A stretch of 64,000 bases of DNA from Methylotenera_A sp049687015 (lineage in GTDB: Bacteria > Pseudomonadota > Gammaproteobacteria > Burkholderiales > Methylophilaceae): assembly GCA_049687015.1 (NCBI GenBank), contig JBAVIP010000012.1:62001-126000 (forward strand). The letters run 5' to 3'. Below the pieces are notes generated by a model. That model was not told where the DNA came from and did no database searches. It worked only from the letters and a program-made list of their open reading frames with translations. Shown here in pieces: positions 1-8,070 of the stretch. How positions within the stretch are numbered: the first letter of the stretch is position 1; each line of letters opens with the position of its first letter. Position numbers and translations under genes: made by a program.

Positions 1-604
1 CGGTTAATCCATTCAATGAAATATCACGCAAATCTTCAAACATGCCGCCTTGGATGATGCCGAAAAGAGCGTTGCTGTTGCCTTGATGTGCGTCTTTGCT
101 GCGTTTTGCCCAACGCAACGAAAGCTGCATGGAATCGCTGGCAGCCTTATGTGTGGCGGGGTAGGGCGTGCATTCATCAAAAATCATCACGATGTCGCTG
201 TTCAATATTTTTTGAATGCGCATCGATTCTTCAGGTGTTAAGAAGCAGCTGTCGCCATTAATCGGGCTTTGAAACTTCACGCCTTCTTCGCTAATTTTGC
301 GCATCGCACCCAAACTCCACACCTGAAAGCCACCAGAATCGGTCAGTATGGGTTTATACCAGCCCATGAATTTGTGCAAGCCGCCATGTGCGGCAATGAC
401 TTCCAAACCCGGGCGCAGCCATAAATGAAAAGTATTGCCTAGTACAATGTGTGCATCAATTTCGGTAAGCTCGTGTGGCGACATGGCTTTAACCGTGCCA
501 TACGTGCCAACAGGCATAAATGCGGGGGTTTCAACTGTGCCGTGTGCAAGCGTTAGCGTGCCGCGGCGTGAGAGGCCGTCTGTTTTGTGTAATGTAAATT
601 GCAT
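1..604 (-). CDS. tgt: Queuine tRNA-ribosyltransferase (Tgt), 5' part only
   Basis: The enzyme exchanges guanine for a queuosine precursor at the wobble position of GUN-anticodon tRNAs. Reading the minus strand from the ATG at 604 gives 201 residues before the window ends. They include the family landmarks GNTFHLWLRPG near residue 56, TDSGGFQVWSLG near residue 88 (the conserved Asp that contacts substrate) and FGIIQGG near the window edge. The nucleophilic Asp and the zinc-binding C-terminus lie outside the window. The gene diverges from the phospholipid cluster that starts at 688. Identity rests on motif recognition. Confidence 0.93.
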   Translation of the reverse strand, partial: MQFTLHKTDGLSRRGTLTLAHGTVETPAFMPVGTYGTVKAMSPHELTEIDAHIVLGNTFHLWLRPGLEVIAAHGGLHKFMGWYKPILTDSGGFQVWSLGAMRKISEEGVKFQSPINGDSCFLTPEESMRIQKILNSDIVMIFDECTPYPATHKAASDSMQLSLRWAKRSKDAHQGNSNALFGIIQGGMFEDLRDISLNGLT

Positions 605-687
605 GGTAATCAACTAATTAATTAGCCGCGATATTATCATATGGCTTTGCTATACTCGCGTTTGTTAAACGCTTTGGAAAAAATAAA

Positions 688-1314
688 ATGGCAGATAAAA
701 ATGAAAACAGGCGCCCGCTTGCTACGCGCAGTGCGGGTTGGGCTAGGTGGCTATCAAGCATATTAGTTAAATCCAATATTTCACCCAATCAAATTTCAGT
801 ATTGAGCATAGTCCCTGCCATTCTAGGCGCGTGGTTGCTAGTGCGCCCTTTAGGCTCATGGGTGCTTGTATTTGTCGTGTTGTGTATTCAACTGCGTTTG
901 CTGTGTAATATGTTAGACGGCATGGTGGCGATTGAGGGCGGCAAGCAATCAAAAGTGGGTATTTTGTATAATGAAATACCCGATCGTATTGCGGATTCAC
1001 TGTTTATTGTGGCTTTAGGTTATGCCATTAATATGCCTTGGCTGGGTTGGCTAGGAGCGTTATTGGCCGCAAAAACCGCATACATTCGCGTGCTGGGTGG
1101 CGCTAATGGGCTTGTGCAGGATTTTCGTGGGCCAATGGCCAAGCAGCATCGCATGTTCGTCATGAGCCTGGGGTGCTTGATTGGTGCAGCTGAGTTGCAA
1201 TTTTATGGCAGCTTAAATGCGTTAACTATCACGGCTTATGTGATTGCTATCGGTGCAGGCATTACGTGTATCACTCGTACTTTGGCAATCGCACAAAAAT
1301 TAAAGCAACAATAA
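688..1314 (+). CDS. CDP-alcohol phosphatidyltransferase, YnbA-like, variant motif
   Basis: A 208-residue polytopic inner-membrane protein of the CDP-alcohol phosphatidyltransferase fold, which joins a CDP-activated lipid to an alcohol. Its catalytic region is LLCNMLDGMVAIEGG followed by GILYNEIPDRIAD. The usual family pattern is DxxDGxxARx8GxxxDxxxD. Here the first Asp is Asn, the Arg after DGxxA is Ile, and the last block is spaced G-x7-D-x3-D. The same variant spacing is, from memory, typical of a subfamily including E. coli YnbA, whose substrate is unknown to me. The stop overlaps the next start by one base (TAATG), so it is probably translationally coupled to the acyltransferase. The alcohol acceptor cannot be predicted. 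Confidence 0.8.
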   Translation: MADKNENRRPLATRSAGWARWLSSILVKSNISPNQISVLSIVPAILGAWLLVRPLGSWVLVFVVLCIQLRLLCNMLDGMVAIEGGKQSKVGILYNEIPDRIADSLFIVALGYAINMPWLGWLGALLAAKTAYIRVLGGANGLVQDFRGPMAKQHRMFVMSLGCLIGAAELQFYGSLNALTITAYVIAIGAGITCITRTLAIAQKLKQQ

Positions 1315-1919
1315 TGTTCGCGCGCATTATTCGTTTTGGGCTGATAGGTCTTGTAAGGCTGCTGGTCGGCGCGCACGCTCGCTGGGTAGGCGCAGCGCCT
1401 GATGAGTCGCAAAGCATCTATTTTACCAACCACACTAGTCACTTGGATACACTGGCGCTATGGGTTGCTTTGCCAGCAGAAATTCGTGAAAAAGCCAGGC
1501 CAGTCGCGGCCAAAGACTATTGGGGAAAAGGCATAATTAAGCGATTTATTGCGTTAAAAGTGCTTAACGCCGTATTGATTGACCGCGAAGTTTCGCGCCA
1601 AAATGATCCGCTCGCGCCTTTATTGGCGGCCCTAGCAGTTGGAGATTCTTTGATTATATTCCCCGAAGGTACGCGCCGCGCGCAAGCTGAGCCTAGCGAT
1701 TTTAAAGGCGGTTTATACCATTTAGCAGAGGCGTTTCCACAGGTGAAACTCATCCCTGTGTATTTAGATACACTGCATCGCAGCATGCCTAAAGGTGCTA
1801 TTTTGCCTGTGCCGCTGATTTGCACCGTGAGGTTCGGGGCGGCAATAAAATTGCACGAAAATGAGCACAAAAAGGCATTTTTAGCGCGCGCGCGCGAAGC
1901 AGTTTTAGCTTTAATTTAA
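1314..1919 (+). CDS. PlsC-like 1-acylglycerol-3-phosphate acyltransferase family protein
   Basis: A 201-residue acyltransferase carrying the two hallmark motifs: NHTSHLD (HX4D catalytic block) near residue 38 and FPEGTR near residue 121. The frame is open from 1266, but the ATG at 1314 overlaps the upstream stop and gives a protein that begins with a hydrophobic amphipathic stretch, so that start is preferred. It sits between a CDP-alcohol transferase and a CdsA-like gene. It therefore probably acylates an intermediate of the same lipid pathway rather than serving as the general PlsC, a role better fitted by the gene at 36409. Confidence 0.82.
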   Translation: MFARIIRFGLIGLVRLLVGAHARWVGAAPDESQSIYFTNHTSHLDTLALWVALPAEIREKARPVAAKDYWGKGIIKRFIALKVLNAVLIDREVSRQNDPLAPLLAALAVGDSLIIFPEGTRRAQAEPSDFKGGLYHLAEAFPQVKLIPVYLDTLHRSMPKGAILPVPLICTVRFGAAIKLHENEHKKAFLARAREAVLALI

Positions 1920-1955
1920 TACTATTGTTACTTATGTTACTTGGGAGCGCAACGA

Positions 1956-2948
1956 ATGTTTAACCAGCTTGCAACGACTTTGCAAAACCTAAATCCTCAC
2001 CATAAATTTTATTGGTTGATTGGCGGCGTAGCCGCGCTGCTGTTGCTGGCTAGCGTGATAGGCTGGGTACTGCAAAGTCGTTTGTCTAAACAGCAGAATC
2101 CCTCAGAAAAATCGCAAAAAGTGGTGAATAATTTAGTCGCTAGGGTGAACGCATGGTGGGTGATGATTGCTGTTTTTGCGGTGGCATTTTTGGCAGGTAA
2201 GTTAGGCACCATTATATTATTTGCGTTTATTTCTTACTTTGCATTGCGCGAATTCATCACGCTAACACCCACGCGGGCTGGCGATCACCGCACTTTATCT
2301 TTAGCATTTTTCTTGCTCATTCCCTTGCATTATTATCTTATTTATATTGAATGGTATGCACTTTTTAGCATTTTGATTCCGGTATATGCATTTTTGCTCA
2401 TGCCTTCAATCGCTGTGTTGGCGCAAGACACCGAGCATTTTTTAGAGCGTGCTGCCAAAATTCAATGGGGCGTGATGATTTGCATTTATTGCATTAGCCA
2501 CGCACCTGCATTGTTACTGTTAGAAATCCCTCACTTCGAAGGCCAAAATGCACTGCTGCTGTTTTATTTTATGCTGATTGTGCAGTTGAGCGACGTGCTG
2601 CAATATGTGTTTGGTAATTTGTTTGGTAAAACTAAAGTAGCGCCCATTGTAAGCCCCAATAAAACGCTAGAGGGGTTAATTGGCGGTGGCTTCAGCACGG
2701 TTTTAGTTGGCGCAGCCATGTGGTGGATTACGCCTTTCACGCCACTGCAAAGTGCAGGGATGGCGGCAATCATTGTTACAATGGGGTTTTTAGGCGGACT
2801 AGTGATGTCTGCAATAAAGCGCAGTTTAGGCGCAAAAGATTGGGGTAGCATGATAGAAGGCCATGGTGGAATGCTGGATAGAATGGATTCTGTAAGTTTT
2901 GCTGCGCCAATTTTCTTTCATTTAACACGGTATTTTTTTACGCCTTAG
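1956..2948 (+). CDS. CdsA-like phosphatidate cytidylyltransferase (YnbB-like)
   Basis: A 330-residue polytopic membrane protein of the CDP-diglyceride synthase family, which makes CDP-diacylglycerol from phosphatidate and CTP. The C-terminal signature includes KVAPIVSPNKTLEGLIGG and, near the end, DWGSMIEGHGGMLDRMDS, which holds the conserved metal-binding acidic residues. The frame opens with a TTG at 1941, but the ATG at 1956 has a GGGAG ribosome-binding site eight bases upstream and is preferred. It follows the acyltransferase by 36 bases, completing a three-gene unit like E. coli ynbAB plus an acyltransferase. It may supply CDP-diacylglycerol to the neighbouring transferase. Confidence 0.85.
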   Translation: MFNQLATTLQNLNPHHKFYWLIGGVAALLLLASVIGWVLQSRLSKQQNPSEKSQKVVNNLVARVNAWWVMIAVFAVAFLAGKLGTIILFAFISYFALREFITLTPTRAGDHRTLSLAFFLLIPLHYYLIYIEWYALFSILIPVYAFLLMPSIAVLAQDTEHFLERAAKIQWGVMICIYCISHAPALLLLEIPHFEGQNALLLFYFMLIVQLSDVLQYVFGNLFGKTKVAPIVSPNKTLEGLIGGGFSTVLVGAAMWWITPFTPLQSAGMAAIIVTMGFLGGLVMSAIKRSLGAKDWGSMIEGHGGMLDRMDSVSFAAPIFFHLTRYFFTP

Positions 2949-2995
2949 TAGCGGCTTGATTTATACTATTTGTATCCATTTGGAATTATATTGAC

Positions 2996-3787
2996 ATGCT
3001 AGATCCTAAACAACGCCAAGTGCACTCTGCTGCGGATGAAGCTGGCCTGCGCGCACGCGGCATATACCTGTTGCCTAACTTATTTACCTCAGCCGCATTA
3101 TTTGCGGGCTTTTATGCCATCGTGCAGGCCATGAATAGCAACTTTGAACAATCTGCGATCGCGATTTTTATAGCCATGGTAATGGATGGGCTGGATGGAC
3201 GCGTAGCGCGCATGACCAATACGCAAAGTGCGTTTGGAGCAGAGTACGATAGCTTGTCAGACATGGTGTCGTTTGGCGTTGCGCCTGCGCTGATTATGTA
3301 TGTATGGGCATTAAAACCTATGGGCAAACTAGGCTGGATAGCTGCCTTTATTTATTGCGCCTGCGCTGCATTAAGGTTAGCTAGATTCAATACTAAACTG
3401 GATGACGAACATCAGGATAAGCGCTATTTCCAAGGCCTGCCCAGCCCTGCCGCCGCCGCACTATTGGCGGGCTTTGTATGGGTTTCTTATGAATATAATG
3501 TAAGCGGCCGGGAAATATTTTTTGGTGCCATTCAAGTGAAATGGCTGGCCTGGGGGTTGACTGTGTTTGCCGCGGGCAGCATGGTGAGCGATTTAAAATT
3601 TTACAGCGGCAAAGATATTAATTTGAAGGAAAGTGTGCCTTTCGTGACGATTTTGGCCATCGTGCTGACTTTCGTCCTGATTTCATACAGTCCGCCAGAA
3701 GTTTTATTTACCGTTGTGCTAGTGTATGCGTTATCGGGCTATTTTTTGTGGGCAAAATCACGAATTAATAGATCAAGTAGCACTTAA
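2996..3787 (+). CDS. pssA: CDP-diacylglycerol-serine O-phosphatidyltransferase
   Basis: Makes phosphatidylserine, the precursor of phosphatidylethanolamine, from CDP-diacylglycerol and serine in the inner membrane. The 263-residue protein has the complete type II signature DGRVARMTNTQSAFG then AEYDSLSD near residues 66-87, unlike the variant transferase at 688, followed by several membrane segments. The next gene is leuA, an arrangement familiar from betaproteobacteria (ilv genes-pssA-leuA). A separate strong promoter lies between pssA and leuA, so leuA need not depend on pssA transcription. Confidence 0.92.
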   Translation: MLDPKQRQVHSAADEAGLRARGIYLLPNLFTSAALFAGFYAIVQAMNSNFEQSAIAIFIAMVMDGLDGRVARMTNTQSAFGAEYDSLSDMVSFGVAPALIMYVWALKPMGKLGWIAAFIYCACAALRLARFNTKLDDEHQDKRYFQGLPSPAAAALLAGFVWVSYEYNVSGREIFFGAIQVKWLAWGLTVFAAGSMVSDLKFYSGKDINLKESVPFVTILAIVLTFVLISYSPPEVLFTVVLVYALSGYFLWAKSRINRSSST

Positions 3788-3801
3788 TAGTGGTCAATTG
3801 C

Positions 3802-3830
3802 TTGAAAAAGCGCAAATAAATACTTATACT
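3802..3830 (+). promoter_or_regulatory. Strong sigma-70 promoter for the leuA leader
   Basis: A TTGAAA -35 hexamer (3802-3807) is followed by exactly 17 bases and a TATACT -10 hexamer (3825-3830), one mismatch each from consensus. The predicted start of transcription, about seven bases after the -10 box, is the A of the ATG at 3837. The mRNA would therefore begin at, or within a base or two of, the start codon of the leader peptide. Confidence 0.72.
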
Positions 3831-3836
3831 CGTGTC

Positions 3837-3950
3837 ATGTTGAATGAATTCACATTTCAAGTTTTACCTTTTTCCGCAGGTTTGTTTTTGAGTCTCGCTT
3901 TGTTGCGCGCGCTACGCCCAGCCTTGCTGCTGCGCGCCAGCGCACACTAA
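3837..3950 (+). CDS. Leucine-rich leader peptide upstream of leuA
   Basis: A 37-codon frame, 86 bases before leuA, encodes a peptide with eleven leucines. Eight of them fall within the C-terminal half (LFLSLALLRALRPALLLR). No ribosome-binding site precedes the ATG, and the promoter places the transcript 5' end at the ATG, so it would be translated as a leaderless message. Leucine codons just before a leucine-biosynthesis gene are the classic signature of attenuation by leucyl-tRNA supply. The coding segment can form competing pairings with downstream sequence (see findings), but no U-tract terminator is visible. Regulation is inferred, not shown. Confidence 0.6.
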   Translation: MLNEFTFQVLPFSAGLFLSLALLRALRPALLLRASAH

Positions 3951-4036
3951 TTACCCCCCCCCAAATTTAAGTATTTTTGCACTCGCCGTTTTTACACGTA
4001 GCGGGTAAAATCCATCTATTGAATTAGGAAAAAAGA

Positions 4037-5587
4037 ATGACTAACCAGATTATTATTTTTGATACCACCTTGCGCGATGGCGAACAGAGTCCGGGCGCGG
4101 CCATGACCAAAGAAGAAAAGATCCGCATTGCGCGCCAGCTTGAAAAATTGGGCGTGAATATTATCGAAGCAGGCTTTGCAGCAGCCAGCCCGGGCGATTT
4201 TGATGCCATTCATACCATTGCAGGTTTGATTCACAACTCTACTGTATGTTCGCTTGCGCGCGCCAGCGAGAATGACGTGCGCCGCGCGGGCGAGGCGATT
4301 ACACCTGCCATGCAGCATGATGAAAAGAACGGCCGCATCCATACCTTTATCGCCACCAGCAAAATCCATATGGAAAACAAGCTCCGCATGACCGAAGACC
4401 AGGTGGTGGAGCGAGCCGTGCAGGCGGTGAAATGGGCATTGGAATACACGCATGATGTCGAGTTCTCAGCCGAAGATGCCGTGCGCTCAGACATTGATTT
4501 TTTGGTGCGCATTTTTGATGCAGTGATCGAAGCGGGCGCCACCACGATCAACGTGCCAGATACCGTTGGTTACAGCGTGCCCGCGCCATGGGGTGAGCGT
4601 ATGGCCACGCTCATCAAGCGCGTGAAAAATAGCGATAAAGTGGTGTGGTCTACACATTGCCATAATGATTTAGGCATGGCTGTGGCGAACTCGTTGGCTG
4701 CTGTTTCAAATGGAGCAAGGCAGGTGGAGTGCACTATCAATGGCTTGGGTGAACGTGCGGGCAATGCGAGTTTGGAAGAGGTGGTGATGGCGATTAAAAC
4801 CCGCCGTGATATTTTCAACTTGGATACGCGTATCGACACCACACAAATCGTGCCGACCAGCAAATTGGTTTCTACTATCACTGGCTATCCGGTACAGCCC
4901 AATAAAGCTATTGTCGGCGCCAATGCTTTCGCACACGAGAGCGGCATTCACCAAGATGGCGTATTGAAGCATCGCGAGACTTACGAAATCATGCGTGCTG
5001 AAGATGTGGGCTGGAACGCCAATAAATTGACCTTAGGCAAATTATCAGGGCGCAACGCGTTTAGAACGCGCTTGAAAGAGCTTGGCATTGAGTTAGAGAG
5101 TGAAGATGCGTTGAATGCAGCCTTCTCACGCTTTAAAGATTTGGCCGATAAAAAATCTGAAATTTTTGATGAAGATTTGCATGCGCTTGTCAGCGATGAA
5201 TTTGTGAGTGAGACGAAAGAGCATTACAAGCTTGTTTATTTGCAGGTAGCCTCTCAAACAGGTGAAATTCCGCATGCCATCATCACCTTAAGCGAAAATG
5301 GCGTGGAAAAACGTGCGGAAGCTGACGGCGGTGGCCCTGTAGATGCCAGTTTCAAGGCGATTGAGAGTATGGTAAATAGCGGCGCGGAGTTGCAATTGTA
5401 TTCCGTCAATAACATCACTAGTGGCACCGATGCACAAGGCGAAGTCACCGTGCGTTTGGCTAAAGGCGGCCGTATTGTGAATGGGCAGGGCGCGGATACC
5501 GATATTGTGATTGCTTCGGCCAAGGCGTATTTGAATGGCTTGAATAAATTGCATAGCAAACTTGAGAAAATGAACCCACAAGTTTAG
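4037..5587 (+). CDS. leuA: 2-isopropylmalate synthase
   Basis: First committed enzyme of leucine biosynthesis: condenses acetyl-CoA with 2-oxoisovalerate. The 516-residue protein is full length for the bacterial family. The N-terminal TIM-barrel signature DTTLRDGEQSPG is at residues 9-20, the metal-binding THCHND lies at 206-211 (His207 and His209), and GLGERAGNASLEE follows near 235. The C-terminal domain from about residue 390 matches the leucine feedback regulatory domain. A weak AGGA ribosome-binding site precedes the ATG. Transcription probably starts at 3837 and passes through the leucine-rich leader. Confidence 0.96.
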   Translation: MTNQIIIFDTTLRDGEQSPGAAMTKEEKIRIARQLEKLGVNIIEAGFAAASPGDFDAIHTIAGLIHNSTVCSLARASENDVRRAGEAITPAMQHDEKNGRIHTFIATSKIHMENKLRMTEDQVVERAVQAVKWALEYTHDVEFSAEDAVRSDIDFLVRIFDAVIEAGATTINVPDTVGYSVPAPWGERMATLIKRVKNSDKVVWSTHCHNDLGMAVANSLAAVSNGARQVECTINGLGERAGNASLEEVVMAIKTRRDIFNLDTRIDTTQIVPTSKLVSTITGYPVQPNKAIVGANAFAHESGIHQDGVLKHRETYEIMRAEDVGWNANKLTLGKLSGRNAFRTRLKELGIELESEDALNAAFSRFKDLADKKSEIFDEDLHALVSDEFVSETKEHYKLVYLQVASQTGEIPHAIITLSENGVEKRAEADGGGPVDASFKAIESMVNSGAELQLYSVNNITSGTDAQGEVTVRLAKGGRIVNGQGADTDIVIASAKAYLNGLNKLHSKLEKMNPQV

Positions 5588-5588
5588 T

Positions 5589-6464
5589 GTGAGTAATAAA
5601 AAACAAACTTTGCTGATAGCACTTGCGCTATTCTGCACCTACTTTATTTGGGGCTCGACCTACCTTGCCATTCGTTTTGGCATCGAGAGTTTTCCACCAT
5701 TCATGATGGCGGGGGTACGGTTTACGGTGGCAGGTTTTGTGTTGTATGTGGTGATGCGCTATCTGGGCGCACCTAGCCCCAATAAACAGCAATGGCTTGG
5801 TGCGGGTGCTGTGGGGATTTTGCTGCCGGCGCTGGGTAACGGCACGGTATGCTACGTGCAGCAAACCATATCCTCCAGCGTGGCGGCGCTTTCTATTGCA
5901 ACAGCGCCTATCTGGATGGCGATTTTTTCTTCCATCTGGGGGCATGAAATCACCCGCCAGGAGTGGCTGGGCATTGCGATTGGCTTTGCGGGGATTGTGT
6001 TGCTTAATTTGGGTGGCAGCCTGCATGGTGACATCACAAGTGCAATTTTGCTGATTTTTGCTGCCGCCAGCTGGTCGTTTGGCTCGGTGTGGGGTAAGCA
6101 TTTAGCCATGCCGCAGGGACTGATGGGCGCGGCGTGCCAAATGTTGGTGGGCGGTGTGGTGTTGCTTGTTGTGAGCGCAATGTGGGGTGAAACCTGGCCG
6201 CAAACCATTAGCGCAAAATCCTGGGGGGCGATGCTGTTTTTAGTGGTGTTAGGCTCGCTGGTGGCATATAGCGCCTATCAATATTTGCTTAAGACGGTGC
6301 GCCCGCTGGTAGCCAGCAGTAATACGTTCGTGAACCCCGTTGTGGCGTTTGCGGTGGGCATCTGGCTGGCAAACGAACATGTTGCCTCCTTGGAATATAT
6401 GGCGCTCGCAGTGATTCTGGTGGGCGTGTTTTTAGTGCTATCTGTAAAAAATAATGAAATTTAA
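5589..6464 (+). CDS. DMT/EamA-family exporter, YedA-like
   Basis: A 291-residue inner-membrane protein with ten predicted membrane segments arranged as two EamA repeats. The opening FIWGSTYLAIRFGIESFPP, the MAGVRF segment and the later WSFGSVWGK closely resemble E. coli YedA, a drug/metabolite exporter of unclear substrate. It starts with GTG one base after the leuA stop and is probably cotranscribed with it. That position hints at amino-acid or 2-oxoacid export, but this is only contextual. Confidence 0.85.
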   Translation: MSNKKQTLLIALALFCTYFIWGSTYLAIRFGIESFPPFMMAGVRFTVAGFVLYVVMRYLGAPSPNKQQWLGAGAVGILLPALGNGTVCYVQQTISSSVAALSIATAPIWMAIFSSIWGHEITRQEWLGIAIGFAGIVLLNLGGSLHGDITSAILLIFAAASWSFGSVWGKHLAMPQGLMGAACQMLVGGVVLLVVSAMWGETWPQTISAKSWGAMLFLVVLGSLVAYSAYQYLLKTVRPLVASSNTFVNPVVAFAVGIWLANEHVASLEYMALAVILVGVFLVLSVKNNEI

Positions 6465-7143
6465 TATGAAACAAAACAAACAAAATTTAGCTTTATTCGA
6501 TCTGGATAATACTCTGCTGGCAGGCGATAGTGACTACAACTGGAGCCTGTTTTTAATTTCAGAAGGCTTGCTGGACGCTAAAACGCACCATGACCGTAAC
6601 GAGCAGTTTTATGCGGATTACAAAAATGGTTGCCTGAATATCGTGGAATTTTTGAAATTTCAGCTACAGCCGCTTGCGCAGCATCCCAAGAAGTTTTTAG
6701 ATGAATTGCATCTAAAGTATATGCAAAAAGTCATCCGCCCGATGATGACGCAAAAGTCGCAAAACTTGGTTGATAAACACAAAGCGGCAGGTGATTTGTG
6801 CGTGGTGATTACGGCGACAAACAGCTTTGTCACCAAACCGATTGCTACCGCCTACGGCGTTGAACATTTGATTGGCAGCGATCCCGAGATGGTGAATGGT
6901 GAATATACCGGCGGTGTCGCCGGCGTGCCCACTTATAAAGAAGGCAAAGTAATCCGTTTGAATCAGTGGCTGGCAGAACGCGGACAAAAACTAGATGATT
7001 TTGAAACCAGCTATTTTTATAGCGATTCACACAACGATTTACCGCTCATGAAATTAGTGACTAACCCAGTGGCGGTAGATGCCGATGCGATTTTAAAAGC
7101 TTACGCAGAAGAGCAGGCCTGGCCTCAAATCAGTCTAAGGTAA
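6454..7143 (+). CDS. HAD-superfamily phosphatase, subfamily IB (SerB-like)
   Basis: A 229-residue hydrolase with the HAD motifs in order: FDLDNTLL (nucleophile Asp near residue 16), VVITATNS (motif II), a downstream lysine, and YSDSHNDLPLM (motif IV). Subfamily IB includes phosphoserine phosphatases and phosphoethanolamine/phosphocholine phosphatases, and the physiological substrate cannot be fixed from sequence. The ATG at 6454 overlaps the previous stop by 11 bases. An ATG at 6466, just after that stop, is an equally plausible start. Probably the last gene of the leuA unit. Confidence 0.85.
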   Translation: MKFNMKQNKQNLALFDLDNTLLAGDSDYNWSLFLISEGLLDAKTHHDRNEQFYADYKNGCLNIVEFLKFQLQPLAQHPKKFLDELHLKYMQKVIRPMMTQKSQNLVDKHKAAGDLCVVITATNSFVTKPIATAYGVEHLIGSDPEMVNGEYTGGVAGVPTYKEGKVIRLNQWLAERGQKLDDFETSYFYSDSHNDLPLMKLVTNPVAVDADAILKAYAEEQAWPQISLR

Positions 7144-7155
7144 ATTAAATTGCAT

Positions 7156-7977
7156 TTATTGGCGGCGCAGCAATACTTGCAAAATAAACTTGCTGCCAAC
7201 GTAGGCCAGCAACAATAATACAAAGCCAATCAACGTTAATTTAATCGCTTTGCTCCCGCGCCAACCGTATTGATAGCGCCCAAATAGTAGCCAGCCGTAG
7301 ATAATCCATGAGGCAATCGAGAATATTGTTTTATGGGTATATTGCATGGGTCTGCCAAAAATTTGCTCAGAAAACAGCATGCCGCTTATTAAGGTAAAAG
7401 TCAGTAGCACAAAACCTATTTTAATTACTTTAAATAACAAACTTTCCATTACCAGCAGCGGCGGAAAGCTTGGCAATTTAATGATGCTAGGTTTGTTGTG
7501 CAAACTGCGCTCTGCAATCGCCATGAGTAACGCATGCAAAGCGGCAAAGGTGAATAGGCTGTATGCCAGCAATGCAATGCCAATATGCGCTATGAATAAA
7601 GGCTGGATTTCATCTGGAAGATAGTGGTCACTCACCTCATAAGCGGGCAACAGTGCAAATAAAGCAGCTGGCGGCAAGACAAAAGCTTGCAAACTGTGTA
7701 ATTCATGCTTTAAATTGGCGAGCCAATAAACAAGCACGGTTAGCCAGAATATGGCAGATAGCGCATTGTAAAAACCTAAATTAAAGCCTTCAGAAAAGAT
7801 TCCCTGACACAACAACCAGCCGTGAATCAACAGGCCTAAGGCAACCATCTTGGAATGCAGGTTTAGCGAATGATCGTGGGCGGCAGCTTTTTCGCCACGC
7901 CAAAAGTCAGCCGCTACAGCTAAGTAGATAAACGCAACGGCTAAATAGGGGATTAGTTTTTGCACTGAATTTAACAT
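7156..7977 (-). CDS. ypjD: CcsA/YpjD-family cytochrome c assembly-like membrane protein
   Basis: A 273-residue protein with about eight membrane segments and the CcsA/HemX-type pattern: a conserved GxxxY-containing region (GIALLAYSLFTFAALHALL) near the middle and HKTIFSIASWIIYGWLLFGR near the end. It is divergently placed next to ffh, the classic position of ypjD in proteobacteria. The role is uncertain: the family handles haem in cytochrome biogenesis, but YpjD itself has been linked to cation export proteins. Confidence 0.85.
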   Translation of the reverse strand: MLNSVQKLIPYLAVAFIYLAVAADFWRGEKAAAHDHSLNLHSKMVALGLLIHGWLLCQGIFSEGFNLGFYNALSAIFWLTVLVYWLANLKHELHSLQAFVLPPAALFALLPAYEVSDHYLPDEIQPLFIAHIGIALLAYSLFTFAALHALLMAIAERSLHNKPSIIKLPSFPPLLVMESLLFKVIKIGFVLLTFTLISGMLFSEQIFGRPMQYTHKTIFSIASWIIYGWLLFGRYQYGWRGSKAIKLTLIGFVLLLLAYVGSKFILQVLLRRQ

Positions 7978-8070
7978 AGTGCAATTATGGCTTAAAAATG
8001 ACGCGATTATAATAGCTTCATGTAAAATCTAATAAATTCAATTAAGCTAAATCGATTAAGGTAACAAAAC

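Noticed and set aside
3726..3950. A longer frame running from inside pssA to the leader stop
   Set aside because: The upstream half overlaps pssA in another frame and lacks a start signal; the promoter and Leu-rich composition favour starting at 3837.
4016..4551. Long minus-strand frames inside leuA and many other genes
   Set aside because: They are shadows of strong coding genes on the opposite strand and have no start signals or family motifs.
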